A stretch of 58,741 nucleotides of DNA from an uncultured Bacteroidales bacterium (GTDB taxonomy: Bacteria; Bacteroidota; Bacteroidia; Bacteroidales; Bacteroidaceae): positions 1 to 58,741 of the forward strand of contig CACYOC010000023.1 of assembly GCA_902775975.1 (NCBI GenBank), read 5' to 3'. A model generated the notes under the pieces. That model saw only the letters and a program-made list of their open reading frames with translations, ran no database searches and was not told the origin of the DNA. The position numbers and the translations under genes were made by a program. Of this stretch, positions 35,062 through 43,906 are shown piece after piece. How positions within the stretch are numbered: position 1 is the first letter of the stretch; each line of letters opens with the position of its first letter.

Positions 35062-35622
35062 ATGATTGACGTCAAACAAACATTGAACGGTGCTGAAGAG
35101 CGTATGCAGATGGCTGCCATGTTCCTGGAGGAGGAGCTGAGCCGTGTGCGTGCCGGACGTGCCAACGTTGCCATCCTTGATGGCGTACGAGTAGAATCTT
35201 ACGGTTCACGAGTTCCCTTGAACCAAGTTGCCAACATCTCCACACCCGATGCCCGTACCATTGCCATCAAGCCTTGGGACAAGAAGCAGATTCGCGACAT
35301 CGAGAAAGCCATCATGGACTCTGACGTGGGCATTACTCCGGAGAACAACGGCGAAATCATCCGCCTGGGTATCCCCCAGCCTACTGAGGAGCGTCGCCGT
35401 GAACTGGTCAAGCAGTGCAACAAGATTGCCGAGAAAGCCAAGGTAGAGGTACGCAACGTGCGTTCCGACATCAAGGAGAAGCTGAAGAAGGCCATCAAGG
35501 ACGGTCTCTCTGAGGATAACGAGAAGGATGCCGAGAACGACCTCCAGAAGTTGCACGACAAGTACATCAAGAAGCTTGACGAGCTCATGGAGGAAAAGAA
35601 CAAGGAAATTATGACGGTGTAA
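35062..35622 (+). CDS. frr: Ribosome recycling factor
   Basis: 186-aa cytoplasmic factor that splits post-termination ribosomes with EF-G. Standard length and full-length alignment to the family: EEELSRVRAGRANVAILDGVRVESYG, then IRLGIPQPTEERRRELVKQCNKIAEKAKVEVRN, and a C-terminal helix ending KLDELMEEKNKEIM. Nothing unusual is seen. It precedes rsgA by 43 bp of simple repeats. Confidence 0.98.
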   Translation: MIDVKQTLNGAEERMQMAAMFLEEELSRVRAGRANVAILDGVRVESYGSRVPLNQVANISTPDARTIAIKPWDKKQIRDIEKAIMDSDVGITPENNGEIIRLGIPQPTEERRRELVKQCNKIAEKAKVEVRNVRSDIKEKLKKAIKDGLSEDNEKDAENDLQKLHDKYIKKLDELMEEKNKEIMTV

Positions 35623-35629
35623 GTTTTCT

Positions 35630-35665
35630 GTTTACGGTTTACAGTTTACGGTTTACAGTTGAAAG
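35630..35665. repeat. Simple direct repeat TTTACGGTTTACAG
   Basis: Two near-perfect 14-bp copies followed by GTTGAAAGTTGAA fill the frr-rsgA gap and run into the rsgA start codon. Confidence 0.75.
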
Positions 35666-36673
35666 TTGAAGGGCTTAGTCATTAAAAACACAGGAAGCTG
35701 GTACACCGTCTTGACGGACGATGGCCAGCTGCTTGATTGTAAGGTCAAGGGCAATTTCCGCATCAAGGGAATCCGCTCTACTAATCCTGTGGCTGTCGGC
35801 GATCGTGTCATCGTCTCCGCACCTTCTTCGGGAGGAAATCAGGAGGGAGCCTGGATTACTGAGATTGAAGACCGTCGCAACTACATCATTCGCAAGAGCA
35901 TCAATCTCTCCAAGCAAAGCCACATTCTGGCGGCCAATATCGACCAGGCCATGCTGGTCATCACCGTGACCAAGCCCCAGACTTCCACGACTTTCATCGA
36001 TCGTTTCTTGGCTTCGGCAGAAGCCTATCGCGTGCCCGTGATACTTATATTTAATAAGGGCGACCTGCTGACGGACGAGGAACAGCACTACCAGCAGATG
36101 ATGATTGACCTCTATGAGAACATCGGATATGAATGCCGTGCCATCTCTGCGGAAACGGGCGATGGCGTAGAGGCACTGCGCCCCTTGTTAGAAGGAAAGA
36201 TTACGCTGCTCAGCGGCAATTCGGGGGTCGGAAAGTCAACACTCATCAACAAGCTGGTACCGCATGCCGCCCAACGCGTTGCTGACATCAGCGAGGCACA
36301 TCAGACAGGCATGCACACCACCACGTTCTCAGAGATGATTCCCCTCACCCCTCTTTTCCCTCCCTTCAAGGAGGGTCAGGGTGGGTCTCCTCATTCCTCA
36401 TTCCTCATTTCTCATTCCTCATTTCTTATCGACACTCCAGGCATCAAGGGCTTTGGCACCTTCGACATGGAACGCGAGGAGCTGACGAGCTATTTCAAGG
36501 AAATCTTTGAATTTTCCAAGCAGTGCCGCTTCTCGGACTGCACGCACACTCACGAACCAGGATGTGCCGTACTGAAGGCGGTAGAGGACCACTACATCGC
36601 ACAAAGTCGTTACCAGTCGTATCTCTCGATGCTCGACGACAAGGATGAAAACAAATACCGCGAAGCATATTGA
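35666..36673 (+). CDS. rsgA: Ribosome small-subunit-dependent GTPase A, with repeat-derived insertion
   Basis: 335-aa GTPase acting in 30S maturation. OB-fold (1-70), then the circularly permuted GTPase with G4 (FNKGDLL), G1 (GNSGVGKST), switch I ([11 protein letters not shown]) and G3 ([10 protein letters not shown]), and a C-terminal zinc motif ([14 protein letters not shown]). Start: TTG at 35666 is the only in-frame start that gives the usual N-terminus [10 protein letters not shown]; a stop lies two codons upstream. Between SEMIPL and FLIDTPG about 27 extra residues are encoded by the G-rich palindromic element plus TCATTCC-type repeats; relatives have only a few residues there. Confidence 0.95.
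   Translation: MKGLVIKNTGSWYTVLTDDGQLLDCKVKGNFRIKGIRSTNPVAVGDRVIVSAPSSGGNQEGAWITEIEDRRNYIIRKSINLSKQSHILAANIDQAMLVITVTKPQTSTTFIDRFLASAEAYRVPVILIFNKGDLLTDEEQHYQQMMIDLYENIGYECRAISAETGDGVEALRPLLEGKITLLSGNSGVGKSTLINKLVPHAAQRVADISEAHQTGMHTTTFSEMIPLTPLFPPFKEGQGGSPHSSFLISHSSFLIDTPGIKGFGTFDMEREELTSYFKEIFEFSKQCRFSDCTHTHEPGCAVLKAVEDHYIAQSRYQSYLSMLDDKDENKYREAY
36341..36391 (+). repeat. G-rich palindromic element, copy 2, inside rsgA
   Basis: Core CCCTCCC-TTCAA-GGAGGG followed by TCAGGGTGGGTCT, in sense with rsgA and read as [11 protein letters not shown]. It is followed to 36428 by repeats of TCATTCC/TCATTTC. The frame stays open. Confidence 0.8.
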
Positions 36674-36703
36674 AGTAACTTTCAACTTTCAACTTAACAA
36701 AGT

Positions 36704-37846
36704 ATGAACTTAAATGACAAGCGTATTGCCGTACTTCTCTCAGGAGGTGTAGATTCGTCCGTGGTGCTCTACGAACTGGTGCGCCAGGGACTGCAGCCCG
36801 ACTGCTTCTACATCAAGATCGGTCCCGAGGAAGAAGAGGAATGGGACTGTTCCTCCGAGGAAGACCTGGAAATGGCAACCGCTGTCAGTAACAAGTATCA
36901 CTGTAAGTTGGAAGTGGTAGATTGCCACAAGGAATACTGGAATCAGGTGACGAGCTATACGATGGAAAAGGTACGGGCGGGATATACGCCTAATCCTGAC
37001 GTCATGTGCAACCGCCTCATCAAGTTCGGAGCCTTCCATGAGAAGCGCGGTCACGACTACGATCTCATCGCCACCGGCCACTACGCCACCACAGAGGAAG
37101 AGAACACTCCTCTTACCTCTCATCAACCTCCCTTCCCTTTGGGAGGGGTCGGGGGTGGGCTTCCCCTCAAATGGCTTTGCACCAGTCCTGACCCCGTAAA
37201 AGACCAGACGGACTTCCTGGCACAAATCTACAACTGGCAACTGCAGAAAGCGCTGTTCCCCATCGGTCACATGATGAAGGACGAGGTGCGCCAGATAGCA
37301 GAAAAGGAACACCTTGCCCCTGCCCATCGTCACGACTCACAAGGCATCTGTTTCTTGGGGAAGATTAACTACAACGACTACCTGCGACGTTATCTCGGAG
37401 AACAGCAGGGTGACGTGGTAGAACTGGAGACGGGCAAGCTCATCGGCAAGCATAAAGGTCACTGGTTTCACACCATCGGCCAGCGCAAAGGCATGGGGTT
37501 GGGTGGCGGTCCGTGGTTTGTCGTCAAGAAGGATGTAGCACAGAATATCATCTATGTCTCTCACGGCTACGACCCCTCAACAGCATATCAGCAAGATTTC
37601 CCCATCCACGACTTCCACAGCATCAACGGACAATTGCCGCCGCTGTCGGTAACACTGAAGATTCGTCATACACCGGAGTTCCTGCCTGCCACCTTGGAGG
37701 CGACGGGCGACGGCTCCTATCTGGTACATGCACAACAGCCTATTCACGGCGTAGCACCCGGTCAGTTCTGTGTCATCTACGACGAACAGCATCACCGCTG
37801 CTACGGATCAGGAGAAATAACAACAAAACAAACCCCAAATTATTAA
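36704..37846 (+). CDS. mnmA: tRNA-specific 2-thiouridylase, with repeat-derived insertion
   Basis: 380-aa enzyme adding sulfur to U34 of tRNA-Lys/Glu/Gln. The PP-loop SGGVDSS (13-19) and both catalytic cysteines are present (VMCNRLIKFG near 105; GICFLGK near 215). The family's DPVKDQTDFL motif is intact. Just before it, after ATGHYAT, a Gly/Pro-rich peptide (PPFPLGGVGGGLP) is encoded by a copy of the G-rich palindromic element. The insertion lies in a surface loop near the active site, and the motifs on both sides are undisturbed, so the enzyme is probably functional. Confidence 0.95.
   Translation: MNLNDKRIAVLLSGGVDSSVVLYELVRQGLQPDCFYIKIGPEEEEEWDCSSEEDLEMATAVSNKYHCKLEVVDCHKEYWNQVTSYTMEKVRAGYTPNPDVMCNRLIKFGAFHEKRGHDYDLIATGHYATTEEENTPLTSHQPPFPLGGVGGGLPLKWLCTSPDPVKDQTDFLAQIYNWQLQKALFPIGHMMKDEVRQIAEKEHLAPAHRHDSQGICFLGKINYNDYLRRYLGEQQGDVVELETGKLIGKHKGHWFHTIGQRKGMGLGGGPWFVVKKDVAQNIIYVSHGYDPSTAYQQDFPIHDFHSINGQLPPLSVTLKIRHTPEFLPATLEATGDGSYLVHAQQPIHGVAPGQFCVIYDEQHHRCYGSGEITTKQTPNY
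37127..37167 (+). repeat. G-rich palindromic element, copy 3, inside mnmA
   Basis: Core CCCTTCCC-TTT-GGGAGGGG, then TCGGGGGTGGGCTT, in sense with mnmA. It keeps the reading frame. Confidence 0.85.
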
Positions 37847-37862
37847 CTAAAACTACAACAAC

Positions 37863-38387
37863 ATGAAAAAGATTTTGATGATGATGGCCGTAGCAGCCAT
37901 CGCTATTGGAGCCTCTGCACAGGGCGAGTATTCTATCAACAAGCGCGACGCTTACATCAAGGGCGGCAAGAGCATCAAGGAGGTAAAGAACTTAGAAGTG
38001 ACCTTCGACGAAAGCATCAGCGACTGGAAACTGGGCGGTTCACAGAATGACGAGTGTACTATTGCAGGCGTTGACCTGACGGGAAAGTACATCACCACTG
38101 CAGGCACGAATGGCGCTCCCGTTATCTTTACTGCCAAGAAGGATGGTAAGCTGACCATCTTCCTCGGAGGTGCAGTGGCTACCACCAAGAAAGTCTTCAT
38201 GAAGGAAGGCAACAACAAGATTAACGGCACAGTTCTCTCTACCGGTGCTGAGGTAGAATGTGGCCAACACCCCTCTGCCGACATCAAGGCTTGGGATGCA
38301 TTGGTCTATGACATCGAGGCCGACAAGGCTTACACTTTCTACATCTCGGGTGCCAAGTGGCGTCTGGCAGGCTTCAAGTTCGAATAA
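37863..38387 (+). CDS. Small secreted protein of unknown function
   Basis: 174-aa protein with a signal peptide (1-19, ending GASAQ). The rest is beta-rich and looks like one jelly-roll-type domain (TIFLGGAVATTKKVFMKEG, ALVYDIEADKAYTFYISGAKWRLAGFKFE). The last residues resemble those of carbohydrate-binding-like modules found in Prevotella secreted proteins, but no ligand residue is evident. There is no T9SS tail. It starts 16 bp after mnmA and is followed by a terminator. Confidence 0.75.
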   Translation: MKKILMMMAVAAIAIGASAQGEYSINKRDAYIKGGKSIKEVKNLEVTFDESISDWKLGGSQNDECTIAGVDLTGKYITTAGTNGAPVIFTAKKDGKLTIFLGGAVATTKKVFMKEGNNKINGTVLSTGAEVECGQHPSADIKAWDALVYDIEADKAYTFYISGAKWRLAGFKFE

Positions 38388-38410
38388 GCCGTGCTGATGC
38401 TATCAAACAA

Positions 38411-38449
38411 AAAGTGGGCGAAACCAATCGCGTTTCGCCCAATTTCTTT
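38411..38449. terminator. Terminator between convergent genes
   Basis: Stem TGGGCGAAAC / GTTTCGCCCA with a 6-7 nt loop, A-run before and T-rich run after. It lies between the secreted-protein gene (ends 38387) and rhaD (ends 38461). Confidence 0.85.
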
Positions 38450-38460
38450 ATGTCTATCCT

Positions 38461-39282
38461 TTAGCACGGACGTTTCTTCGGCAGTTTGAAGACATCCTGC
38501 ACTTCCTTCATCTGTGCAGCGGTCATGCCGTCGGGCTCTGAACCCATGGAGCGCGCACACATATAGATGTTGGCAGCCTTGCAGAGCACGTCTGTCTGGT
38601 CGAAGGCATCCATAATATCCTGACCGACAGCCACCGTACCGTGTTTTTCCCACATCACCACATCGTGGGTCTTGATTTGCTCCAAGGTAGCCTCAGCCAA
38701 ATCTACTGACGACGGCAAAGCATAAGGTACGATACCGATGCCTAACGGAGCGAAAGCCAAGGTCTCAGGAATCATCGACCACAGCACGCGCGTCATCTCG
38801 TCACCCTTCAGGAAACGCTGGATATGACTCATAGCCACCAGCTCGATGGGGTGTGTATGCAGCGTAGCCTTATAGCAAGAGCCTGTTTCCAACAGATAGT
38901 TCTGTAGGGCGAGGTGCGTAGGCAGCTCGCTGGTAGGCACCACGTTGACATCGGCAATGACCACGTAGCTGGCACAGTCGTCGCAGATGCGGATAATCGA
39001 ACCGTTCTGCATCGGTTCCTTTGCCAGGTCGCGCATACGCTTGCCGGTTCCTTTACAATAGAAATACTTGCCTTTCAACTGGGGCAGCGTCAGACCAATC
39101 TGTTTCACTTCCGAAATGGCAGGCAGCGCCTTGCACTCATCGTCCATGAACTCAGTGACATTAACGGTAATGTTTCCACCGTTGCGTTCTGCCCACCCTT
39201 TTTGCCAGAGGTAACCAGTAACCTCTGCAATCTGATCAATCACGGCCTTCAATCCTTCACGGCCTTCTAATATACTTTTCAT
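38461..39282 (-). CDS. rhaD: Rhamnulose-1-phosphate aldolase
   Basis: 273-aa class II aldolase that splits L-rhamnulose 1-phosphate into DHAP and L-lactaldehyde. The zinc site is visible: H142 and H144 in ATLHTHP and H214 in WEKHGT; the catalytic Glu is E119 in TSELPTH. Length equals the E. coli enzyme. It is the last gene of the uxu/rha operon, after a 43-bp gap made of TTTAATC repeats. No lactaldehyde reductase or dehydrogenase gene is in the window. Confidence 0.95.
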   Translation of the reverse strand: MKSILEGREGLKAVIDQIAEVTGYLWQKGWAERNGGNITVNVTEFMDDECKALPAISEVKQIGLTLPQLKGKYFYCKGTGKRMRDLAKEPMQNGSIIRICDDCASYVVIADVNVVPTSELPTHLALQNYLLETGSCYKATLHTHPIELVAMSHIQRFLKGDEMTRVLWSMIPETLAFAPLGIGIVPYALPSSVDLAEATLEQIKTHDVVMWEKHGTVAVGQDIMDAFDQTDVLCKAANIYMCARSMGSEPDGMTAAQMKEVQDVFKLPKKRPC

Positions 39283-39330
39283 TTTAATCTTTAATTTTTA
39301 ATCTTTAATTTTTAATCTTTAATCTTTAAT
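39283..39330. repeat. Simple repeat of TTTAATC(TTTAA/TTTTTAA)
   Basis: Five to six imperfect copies fill the gap between the MFS gene and rhaD and reach the end of the MFS coding sequence. Confidence 0.7.
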
Positions 39331-40714
39331 ACTCCTCGCCATACCGCTCCTTGGTAATATCCTCCAGCGAGCGGCCACGGGTCTTCGGTGCTCCAAGGAT
39401 ACCAACGATGAGCGAGACTGCTAGCAGGGCAATCATGCAGTAGGCAGCAAGGGTAAAGCCCTCGCCCTGCTCGCCGTAGATATAGGTAAAGAGCAGTCCC
39501 CAAACCGCAGACAGACCACGGACGATGAAGAACATCAAGCCCTGGGCTCCGGCACGGAACTTGGCGGGGAACAGTTCTGACCCCCAGAGGGCATAGAAAA
39601 TTTGCACGGAAGTACCTCCCTGCACACCCCAAAGGATAGCGAATGCCCACAGTCCTACCGGTCCGTTGACGCCAATCGTGACAATGATGAGCCAGGCGCT
39701 GATAGCCACCACCAAGCCAAAGACATAGATGAGCTTGTGGCTGGTACGGTCGATGAGCTTCGAGGTAATCAGCGTCACACCTACGATAATAGCCCATTGT
39801 ATGCAGTTCATCCAGTTTGCCTGCTCGTTGGTAACGCCACCTGCCGTCTCATAGATATGCGGCTGGAAGAATCCCATCACCGAAGCGACAAGGTTCCAGG
39901 TCAGATAGATACCTGCCAGGAAACAAACGGTCTTCACTGCCACTTGGTTCGTAAACAGCAACTGGATATTCTCTATCAGGCCGTTCTTCTTCTCCTGTGC
40001 CTTCTGTGCCGTAAATTCTGCACTCTCCTGCAACTTACGCTGCAGATTCCAGGCAATGAAAGCCACCACAAACAAGGAGAAGAATACCAAACGCGAGGAG
40101 AACACATTGACAGCATGCTCGGCAGCATCAGCACCCAGGCAGCTATGCGCCAACGACTCTACCCAGCCGAACAGATAGCCGCCTGGAGCAAAGAACATAC
40201 CTAACAGGAGGATGACCATCGGACCAACACCCCATGACATCTGCGAGATGCAGATATTTCTGCCACGGTTGTTGTTCTCCGATGACTCTGAGATATACGT
40301 CCACGATGCCGGCACGCCGACTCCTACGGAGATTCCTGTTACCAAGAATCCTGCCAACAGCATGGGGAAGTTGACACTCAGCATGATGAGCAGCACACCC
40401 GTCATATAGACCAGCATGTTGTAGGTAAAGATAAACTTACGACCATACTTGTCTGCCAGGAATCCTCCGATGATAGCACCGACGGCAGCACCCAAGCAGT
40501 TGGCACTGATAAAATTCAGCCATCCCAAATGCATCTCGGTCAGTTCAAGATAGTTCTTCCACAAGGTCAGTCCCGACGCACCGGCAACGATTGCTCCTGC
40601 ATCCAGATAATTGGTCAGAGACACGGCAATCGTGCTCTTTAGAGACCCACTCCCCTGCCCCTCCCTGCGAGGGAGGGGAGTAGAATGAGTCTGCGATGAT
40701 GATTGATTATTCAT
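39326..40714 (-). CDS. MFS sugar transporter of the uxu/rha operon, probable rhamnose importer
   Basis: 462-aa inner-membrane permease with 12 predicted helices. Sugar-porter motifs: GGFLADKYGRKFIF after helix 2, YISESSENNNRGR after helix 4-5, and a long central cytoplasmic loop. Its place between the isomerase and aldolase genes points to L-rhamnose or a uronate as substrate; a RhaT-family symporter is not present. The first 25 residues before STIAVSLTNYLDAG include a Pro/Arg/Gly-rich peptide (STPLPRREGQGSGS) encoded by a G-rich palindromic element, so the native start may have been a few codons downstream. Confidence 0.88.
   Translation of the reverse strand: MNNQSSSQTHSTPLPRREGQGSGSLKSTIAVSLTNYLDAGAIVAGASGLTLWKNYLELTEMHLGWLNFISANCLGAAVGAIIGGFLADKYGRKFIFTYNMLVYMTGVLLIMLSVNFPMLLAGFLVTGISVGVGVPASWTYISESSENNNRGRNICISQMSWGVGPMVILLLGMFFAPGGYLFGWVESLAHSCLGADAAEHAVNVFSSRLVFFSLFVVAFIAWNLQRKLQESAEFTAQKAQEKKNGLIENIQLLFTNQVAVKTVCFLAGIYLTWNLVASVMGFFQPHIYETAGGVTNEQANWMNCIQWAIIVGVTLITSKLIDRTSHKLIYVFGLVVAISAWLIIVTIGVNGPVGLWAFAILWGVQGGTSVQIFYALWGSELFPAKFRAGAQGLMFFIVRGLSAVWGLLFTYIYGEQGEGFTLAAYCMIALLAVSLIVGILGAPKTRGRSLEDITKERYGEEY
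40645..40683 (-). repeat. G-rich palindromic element, copy 4, in the 5' coding end of the MFS gene
   Basis: Minus strand core CCCTCCC-TCGCA-GGGAGGGG then CAGGGGAGTGGGTCT, in sense with the MFS gene. Confidence 0.85.
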
Positions 40715-40754
40715 GAAAATACTTTTCTATTTGGTTTAGTACATAATCAATATA

Positions 40755-40793
40755 CTCCCCTCCCTACAAGGGAGGGGCTGGGGGGGAGGGTCT
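40755..40793 (+). repeat. G-rich palindromic element, copy 5, intergenic
   Basis: Core CCCTCCC-TACAA-GGGAGGGG then CTGGGGGGGAGGGTCT, ending one base before the isomerase stop codon, between the isomerase and MFS genes. Confidence 0.85.
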
Positions 40794-40794
40794 T

Positions 40795-42225
40795 TTATCT
40801 GCAAACGATGTCACATTCCACATTGAAGATCTTCGCCACCTTCAGGATCGTGTCGATGTGATGACCCACGGCAGCAGCCATGTGGTGCGTCGGTCCTGCC
40901 TCACTCCAGCGATTGCAGAACTCACGGGCTCCAATGGAGAAGCGGGTACGCATGTTCGTATCGCCGAAGGTGAAGATAGGACCGTCCTCGTTGACACCCT
41001 CAGCAACGACGAATTTGAACACGCCGTTCTTATCCTGTGTGATACCGAGATACGTCACGTCGCCCGTAGGAGGATAGAACTGCGTCAGATAGCCGCCACC
41101 ACTCTTTCCGTGGAAGACAGGCACAATCTTCATCGTTGGCTTCTTGGCCTGCGAGATGTCGTAGTCGCCAGAACCTGAGTGACCGATGATGCAGATATCC
41201 TTGTCGAAGTCAATGCTATACATCTCACTCAGCGTACCCGTACCACTGATGGTCTTCAGGATACTCATCGCCATCGCTACCTTCATGTCTCCCTCTACGG
41301 CACAGGCGGTGTGCTGCTTGATGAGCATGGAGAAGGCAGGAATGAGCATCGAGTCTAACTTACCAGCAACACCTTGTGCAAAACCGTCGTAATGCGAGGC
41401 GATGAGTCCTAACTGCTCGTCTTTCACCCACTGCTCGAAGGCAACGACATAACGCGCCATATCCCAGACTTTCTCAATGCTGTTGCCACCCTCGATATCG
41501 AAGGTGTTCAGAATATCCTCTGCCTTGGCACGGATAGCAGCCTCATCGGTGACATTGTCGGCAATAGCCCACATCTTCTCCCAGTCGAACTGTTTGGTAT
41601 AGAGCCACATGCGGTGATAAAGGTTCGTCTCGTCGATATAAAGGTCCATCATGCCAGGATAGGGACGGCCAATCTGTGCGATGTTCGTATCGCGGAAGCG
41701 GCGACGCACCTGGGCAGCACGGCACCAGTCCTCTATCTCTGCCTGAACCTGCGGGTCGCCACCTTCTACAACACCGGTAATGACGGCATGACGCTTACCG
41801 GCACGCTCCAGGTCTGCGACCATCTCACCCACGGCACCGCAGGCATAGAGCTCGCCCAGCCAAGTGGGAATGTCCGTATGGGCATAGTCGGGAGCCTTTT
41901 TCTTCTGTACGTTCACAAGCACGACGGGAACATCGAGGTCACGAACTGCCGGCAGCATATTATAAGAGGTGGCGTAGGTCAGCAACTGAAGGATAACCAG
42001 ATCGACATCGGCAGCACGGAACTTGTCTCCGGCAGCCTGCGACTGCTCCTTGGTGGTCACCATGCCACCATCGATGATATCTACCGTGGTAGGCAGTGTC
42101 TTCTTAAAAGCCTCATACTGAGCCTCGAATTCGGGCACCAGCTGAGGGAACTGCGGCAGGTAAGCACCCAGTGCGATGCTGAACACACCTACCCTTGCTT
42201 TTGTCTCTACTAAAGGTTTTGCCAT
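40795..42225 (-). CDS. L-fucose/L-arabinose isomerase-family protein, probable rhamnose-isomerase substitute
   Basis: 476-aa protein of the L-fucose/arabinose isomerase fold: the N-terminal Rossmann-like part with LVILQLLTYATSYNMLPAVRDLDVPVV, and a C-terminal part with KQHTACAVEGDMKVAMAM and the metal-ligand region PTHHMAAAVGHH. It sits between rhaB and the transporter gene, exactly where an L-rhamnose isomerase should be, and no RhaA-type TIM-barrel isomerase is in the operon. I infer that it converts L-rhamnose to L-rhamnulose. L-fucose or arabinose activity remains possible. Confidence 0.85.
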   Translation of the reverse strand: MAKPLVETKARVGVFSIALGAYLPQFPQLVPEFEAQYEAFKKTLPTTVDIIDGGMVTTKEQSQAAGDKFRAADVDLVILQLLTYATSYNMLPAVRDLDVPVVLVNVQKKKAPDYAHTDIPTWLGELYACGAVGEMVADLERAGKRHAVITGVVEGGDPQVQAEIEDWCRAAQVRRRFRDTNIAQIGRPYPGMMDLYIDETNLYHRMWLYTKQFDWEKMWAIADNVTDEAAIRAKAEDILNTFDIEGGNSIEKVWDMARYVVAFEQWVKDEQLGLIASHYDGFAQGVAGKLDSMLIPAFSMLIKQHTACAVEGDMKVAMAMSILKTISGTGTLSEMYSIDFDKDICIIGHSGSGDYDISQAKKPTMKIVPVFHGKSGGGYLTQFYPPTGDVTYLGITQDKNGVFKFVVAEGVNEDGPIFTFGDTNMRTRFSIGAREFCNRWSEAGPTHHMAAAVGHHIDTILKVAKIFNVECDIVCR

Positions 42226-42240
42226 AATTTGTTTTGTTTT

Positions 42241-42283
42241 TTATTTCGTTATTTCGATATTTCGACATCTCGTTATTTCGATA
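42241..42283. repeat. Simple repeat TATTTCGTTATTTCGA
   Basis: Several imperfect copies of ATTTCG(T/A)T fill the rhaB-isomerase gap and touch the rhaB stop. Confidence 0.65.
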
Positions 42284-43868
42284 TCTTCAGGAACTTCTCG
42301 TAAGCCTTGTCCCACGCTGCCTTGTCGGCCGTGGGATGATAAGCCACCATCTCTACGCTGTTAGCGATGATGCGCCGCATCTCCCAGATGTCGCTGACAT
42401 CGCCGGAAGCCTTGGCCTGCAACATGATGTTACCGATGGCGGTACACTCCTGCGGACCTGCCAGCACCTCGATGCCCAAAGCATCGGCAGTAAACTGCGT
42501 CAGGTACTTATTCAGCGACCCGCCTCCAATGACGTGCAGCACCTCCACCACTCCCGCCGCTTCTCCAGCAGGTTCCACCACTCCCGCCGCTTCTCCGGCG
42601 GGTTCTCCTGTGCTCGACGGTTCACCCGTCGAGTTAAACTCCTTCAACCACCCGAACACCTGCCGGTACCTCAGCGCCAGCGAGTCGAAGATGCAGCGGC
42701 ATATCTCCGCCGGCGTTTCCGGCACCGCCTGCCCGCTCTCACGACAGTACTGCTGGATGGCCTCTATCATAGAAGACGGATTAGCAAAGACTTTGTCATC
42801 GGGATTGATGATACTCCGGAAGGCCTCCACCTGCATGGCAGCGCCCTGCAGTACGGGGTGTGACACTTCACTCAATGGCACCCGCTTGCCGTTCACCTCC
42901 AACTGCTCACCTCTTGCTATCCACTCCTTGCGGCAGCGCTCATAGAGCCACATGCCACAGATGTTCTTCAGGAAGCGCGTAGTCCCCTCTACTCCACCCT
43001 CGTTGGTAAAGTTCAGCTCGTAGCTGCGCTCATTGATGATGGCATGTTGCGTTTCGATACCCATCAGGCTCCACGTGCCGCTGGACAGGTAGGCGAAATG
43101 CTCGTTCTTGGCGGGCACGGCAGCTACGGCACTGCCTGTATCGTGACCGGCAACGGCAATGACGGGTACTGCTCCCAGTCCTGTCATCTGCTGAACTTCT
43201 TCCGTCAGCACACCGATCTGCTCTCCTGGCTGCACCATGCGTCCAAAGTGCTGACGCGTCAGTCCGACGCTCTTCAGCAGTCGCTCCGACAGCTCTCCCG
43301 TTCGGGGGTCAAGCATCTGCGAGGTCGAGGCAATGGTATATTCGCACACCGCCTCACCGGTCAGCATCCAGCTCAACGCATCGGGTACGAAGAGTATCTT
43401 CTTCGCCATCTTCAGGGCAGAGTTACCGTCCTGCCGCATGGCATACAGTTGAAACAGCGAGTTGAAGTTCATCAGCTGGATGCCGGTGATGTCATACACC
43501 TCTTTGCGACTGACGACCTTCTCCAGATACTCCTCCATTCTCCCGAAGGTATGAGGGTCACGGTACGCCATCGGATTGCGCAACAGCGCACCATCCTCCG
43601 CCACGAAGACGAAATCGACGCCCCACGTATCAATGCCGATAGACGTGATGGCTATCTTTCTGCGTGCCACCTCCTTCAGACCGCGTATCATCTCAAAATA
43701 GAGGGCATAGATATCCCAATAGAAATGACCGCCTGTCTCTATCAGATTATTCGGGAAGCGCGTCAGCTCCTCCTGTTCCAGTTTTCCGTCGCTCAGCACA
43801 CCCAGGATGGTTCTTCCGCTGGTAGCTCCCAAATCGACGGCAAAATAGTATTTCTTCTTGTCTGCCAT
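42273..43868 (-). CDS. rhaB: Rhamnulokinase (FGGY family) with a repeat insertion
   Basis: 531-aa kinase phosphorylating L-rhamnulose. Conserved stretches: AVDLGATSGRTILG (N-terminal ATP loop), GIDTWGVDFVFV, AGHDTGSAVAAVP and YLSSGTWSLMGIE, and the C-terminal VLHVIGGGSLNKYL. Between GWLKEF and VLHVIGGG about 30 extra residues (STGEP twice, then PAGEAAGVVE twice) are encoded by a 30-bp tandem duplication next to a short palindrome. Relatives go from one motif to the other with a few residues. Since the loop is on the surface, the enzyme may still be active. Confidence 0.93.
   Translation of the reverse strand: MADKKKYYFAVDLGATSGRTILGVLSDGKLEQEELTRFPNNLIETGGHFYWDIYALYFEMIRGLKEVARRKIAITSIGIDTWGVDFVFVAEDGALLRNPMAYRDPHTFGRMEEYLEKVVSRKEVYDITGIQLMNFNSLFQLYAMRQDGNSALKMAKKILFVPDALSWMLTGEAVCEYTIASTSQMLDPRTGELSERLLKSVGLTRQHFGRMVQPGEQIGVLTEEVQQMTGLGAVPVIAVAGHDTGSAVAAVPAKNEHFAYLSSGTWSLMGIETQHAIINERSYELNFTNEGGVEGTTRFLKNICGMWLYERCRKEWIARGEQLEVNGKRVPLSEVSHPVLQGAAMQVEAFRSIINPDDKVFANPSSMIEAIQQYCRESGQAVPETPAEICRCIFDSLALRYRQVFGWLKEFNSTGEPSSTGEPAGEAAGVVEPAGEAAGVVEVLHVIGGGSLNKYLTQFTADALGIEVLAGPQECTAIGNIMLQAKASGDVSDIWEMRRIIANSVEMVAYHPTADKAAWDKAYEKFLKISK
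42545..42633 (-). repeat. rhaB: In-frame tandem repeat plus palindrome inside rhaB
   Basis: Two 30-bp units (42545-42574, 42575-42604; two differences) each contain a CCCGCCG/CGGCGG-type inverted repeat. An adjacent palindrome CTCGACGG-N5-CCGTCGAG lies at 42613-42633. All lengths are multiples of three. Confidence 0.85.
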
Positions 43869-43906
43869 GATGATAGTAGTAGTTGTTGTTTGTTCTAAGA
43901 AAAAGC

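Noticed and set aside
36341-36391. rsgA and mnmA as frameshifted pseudogenes
   Set aside because: All catalytic motifs on both sides of the inserts are intact and in one frame.
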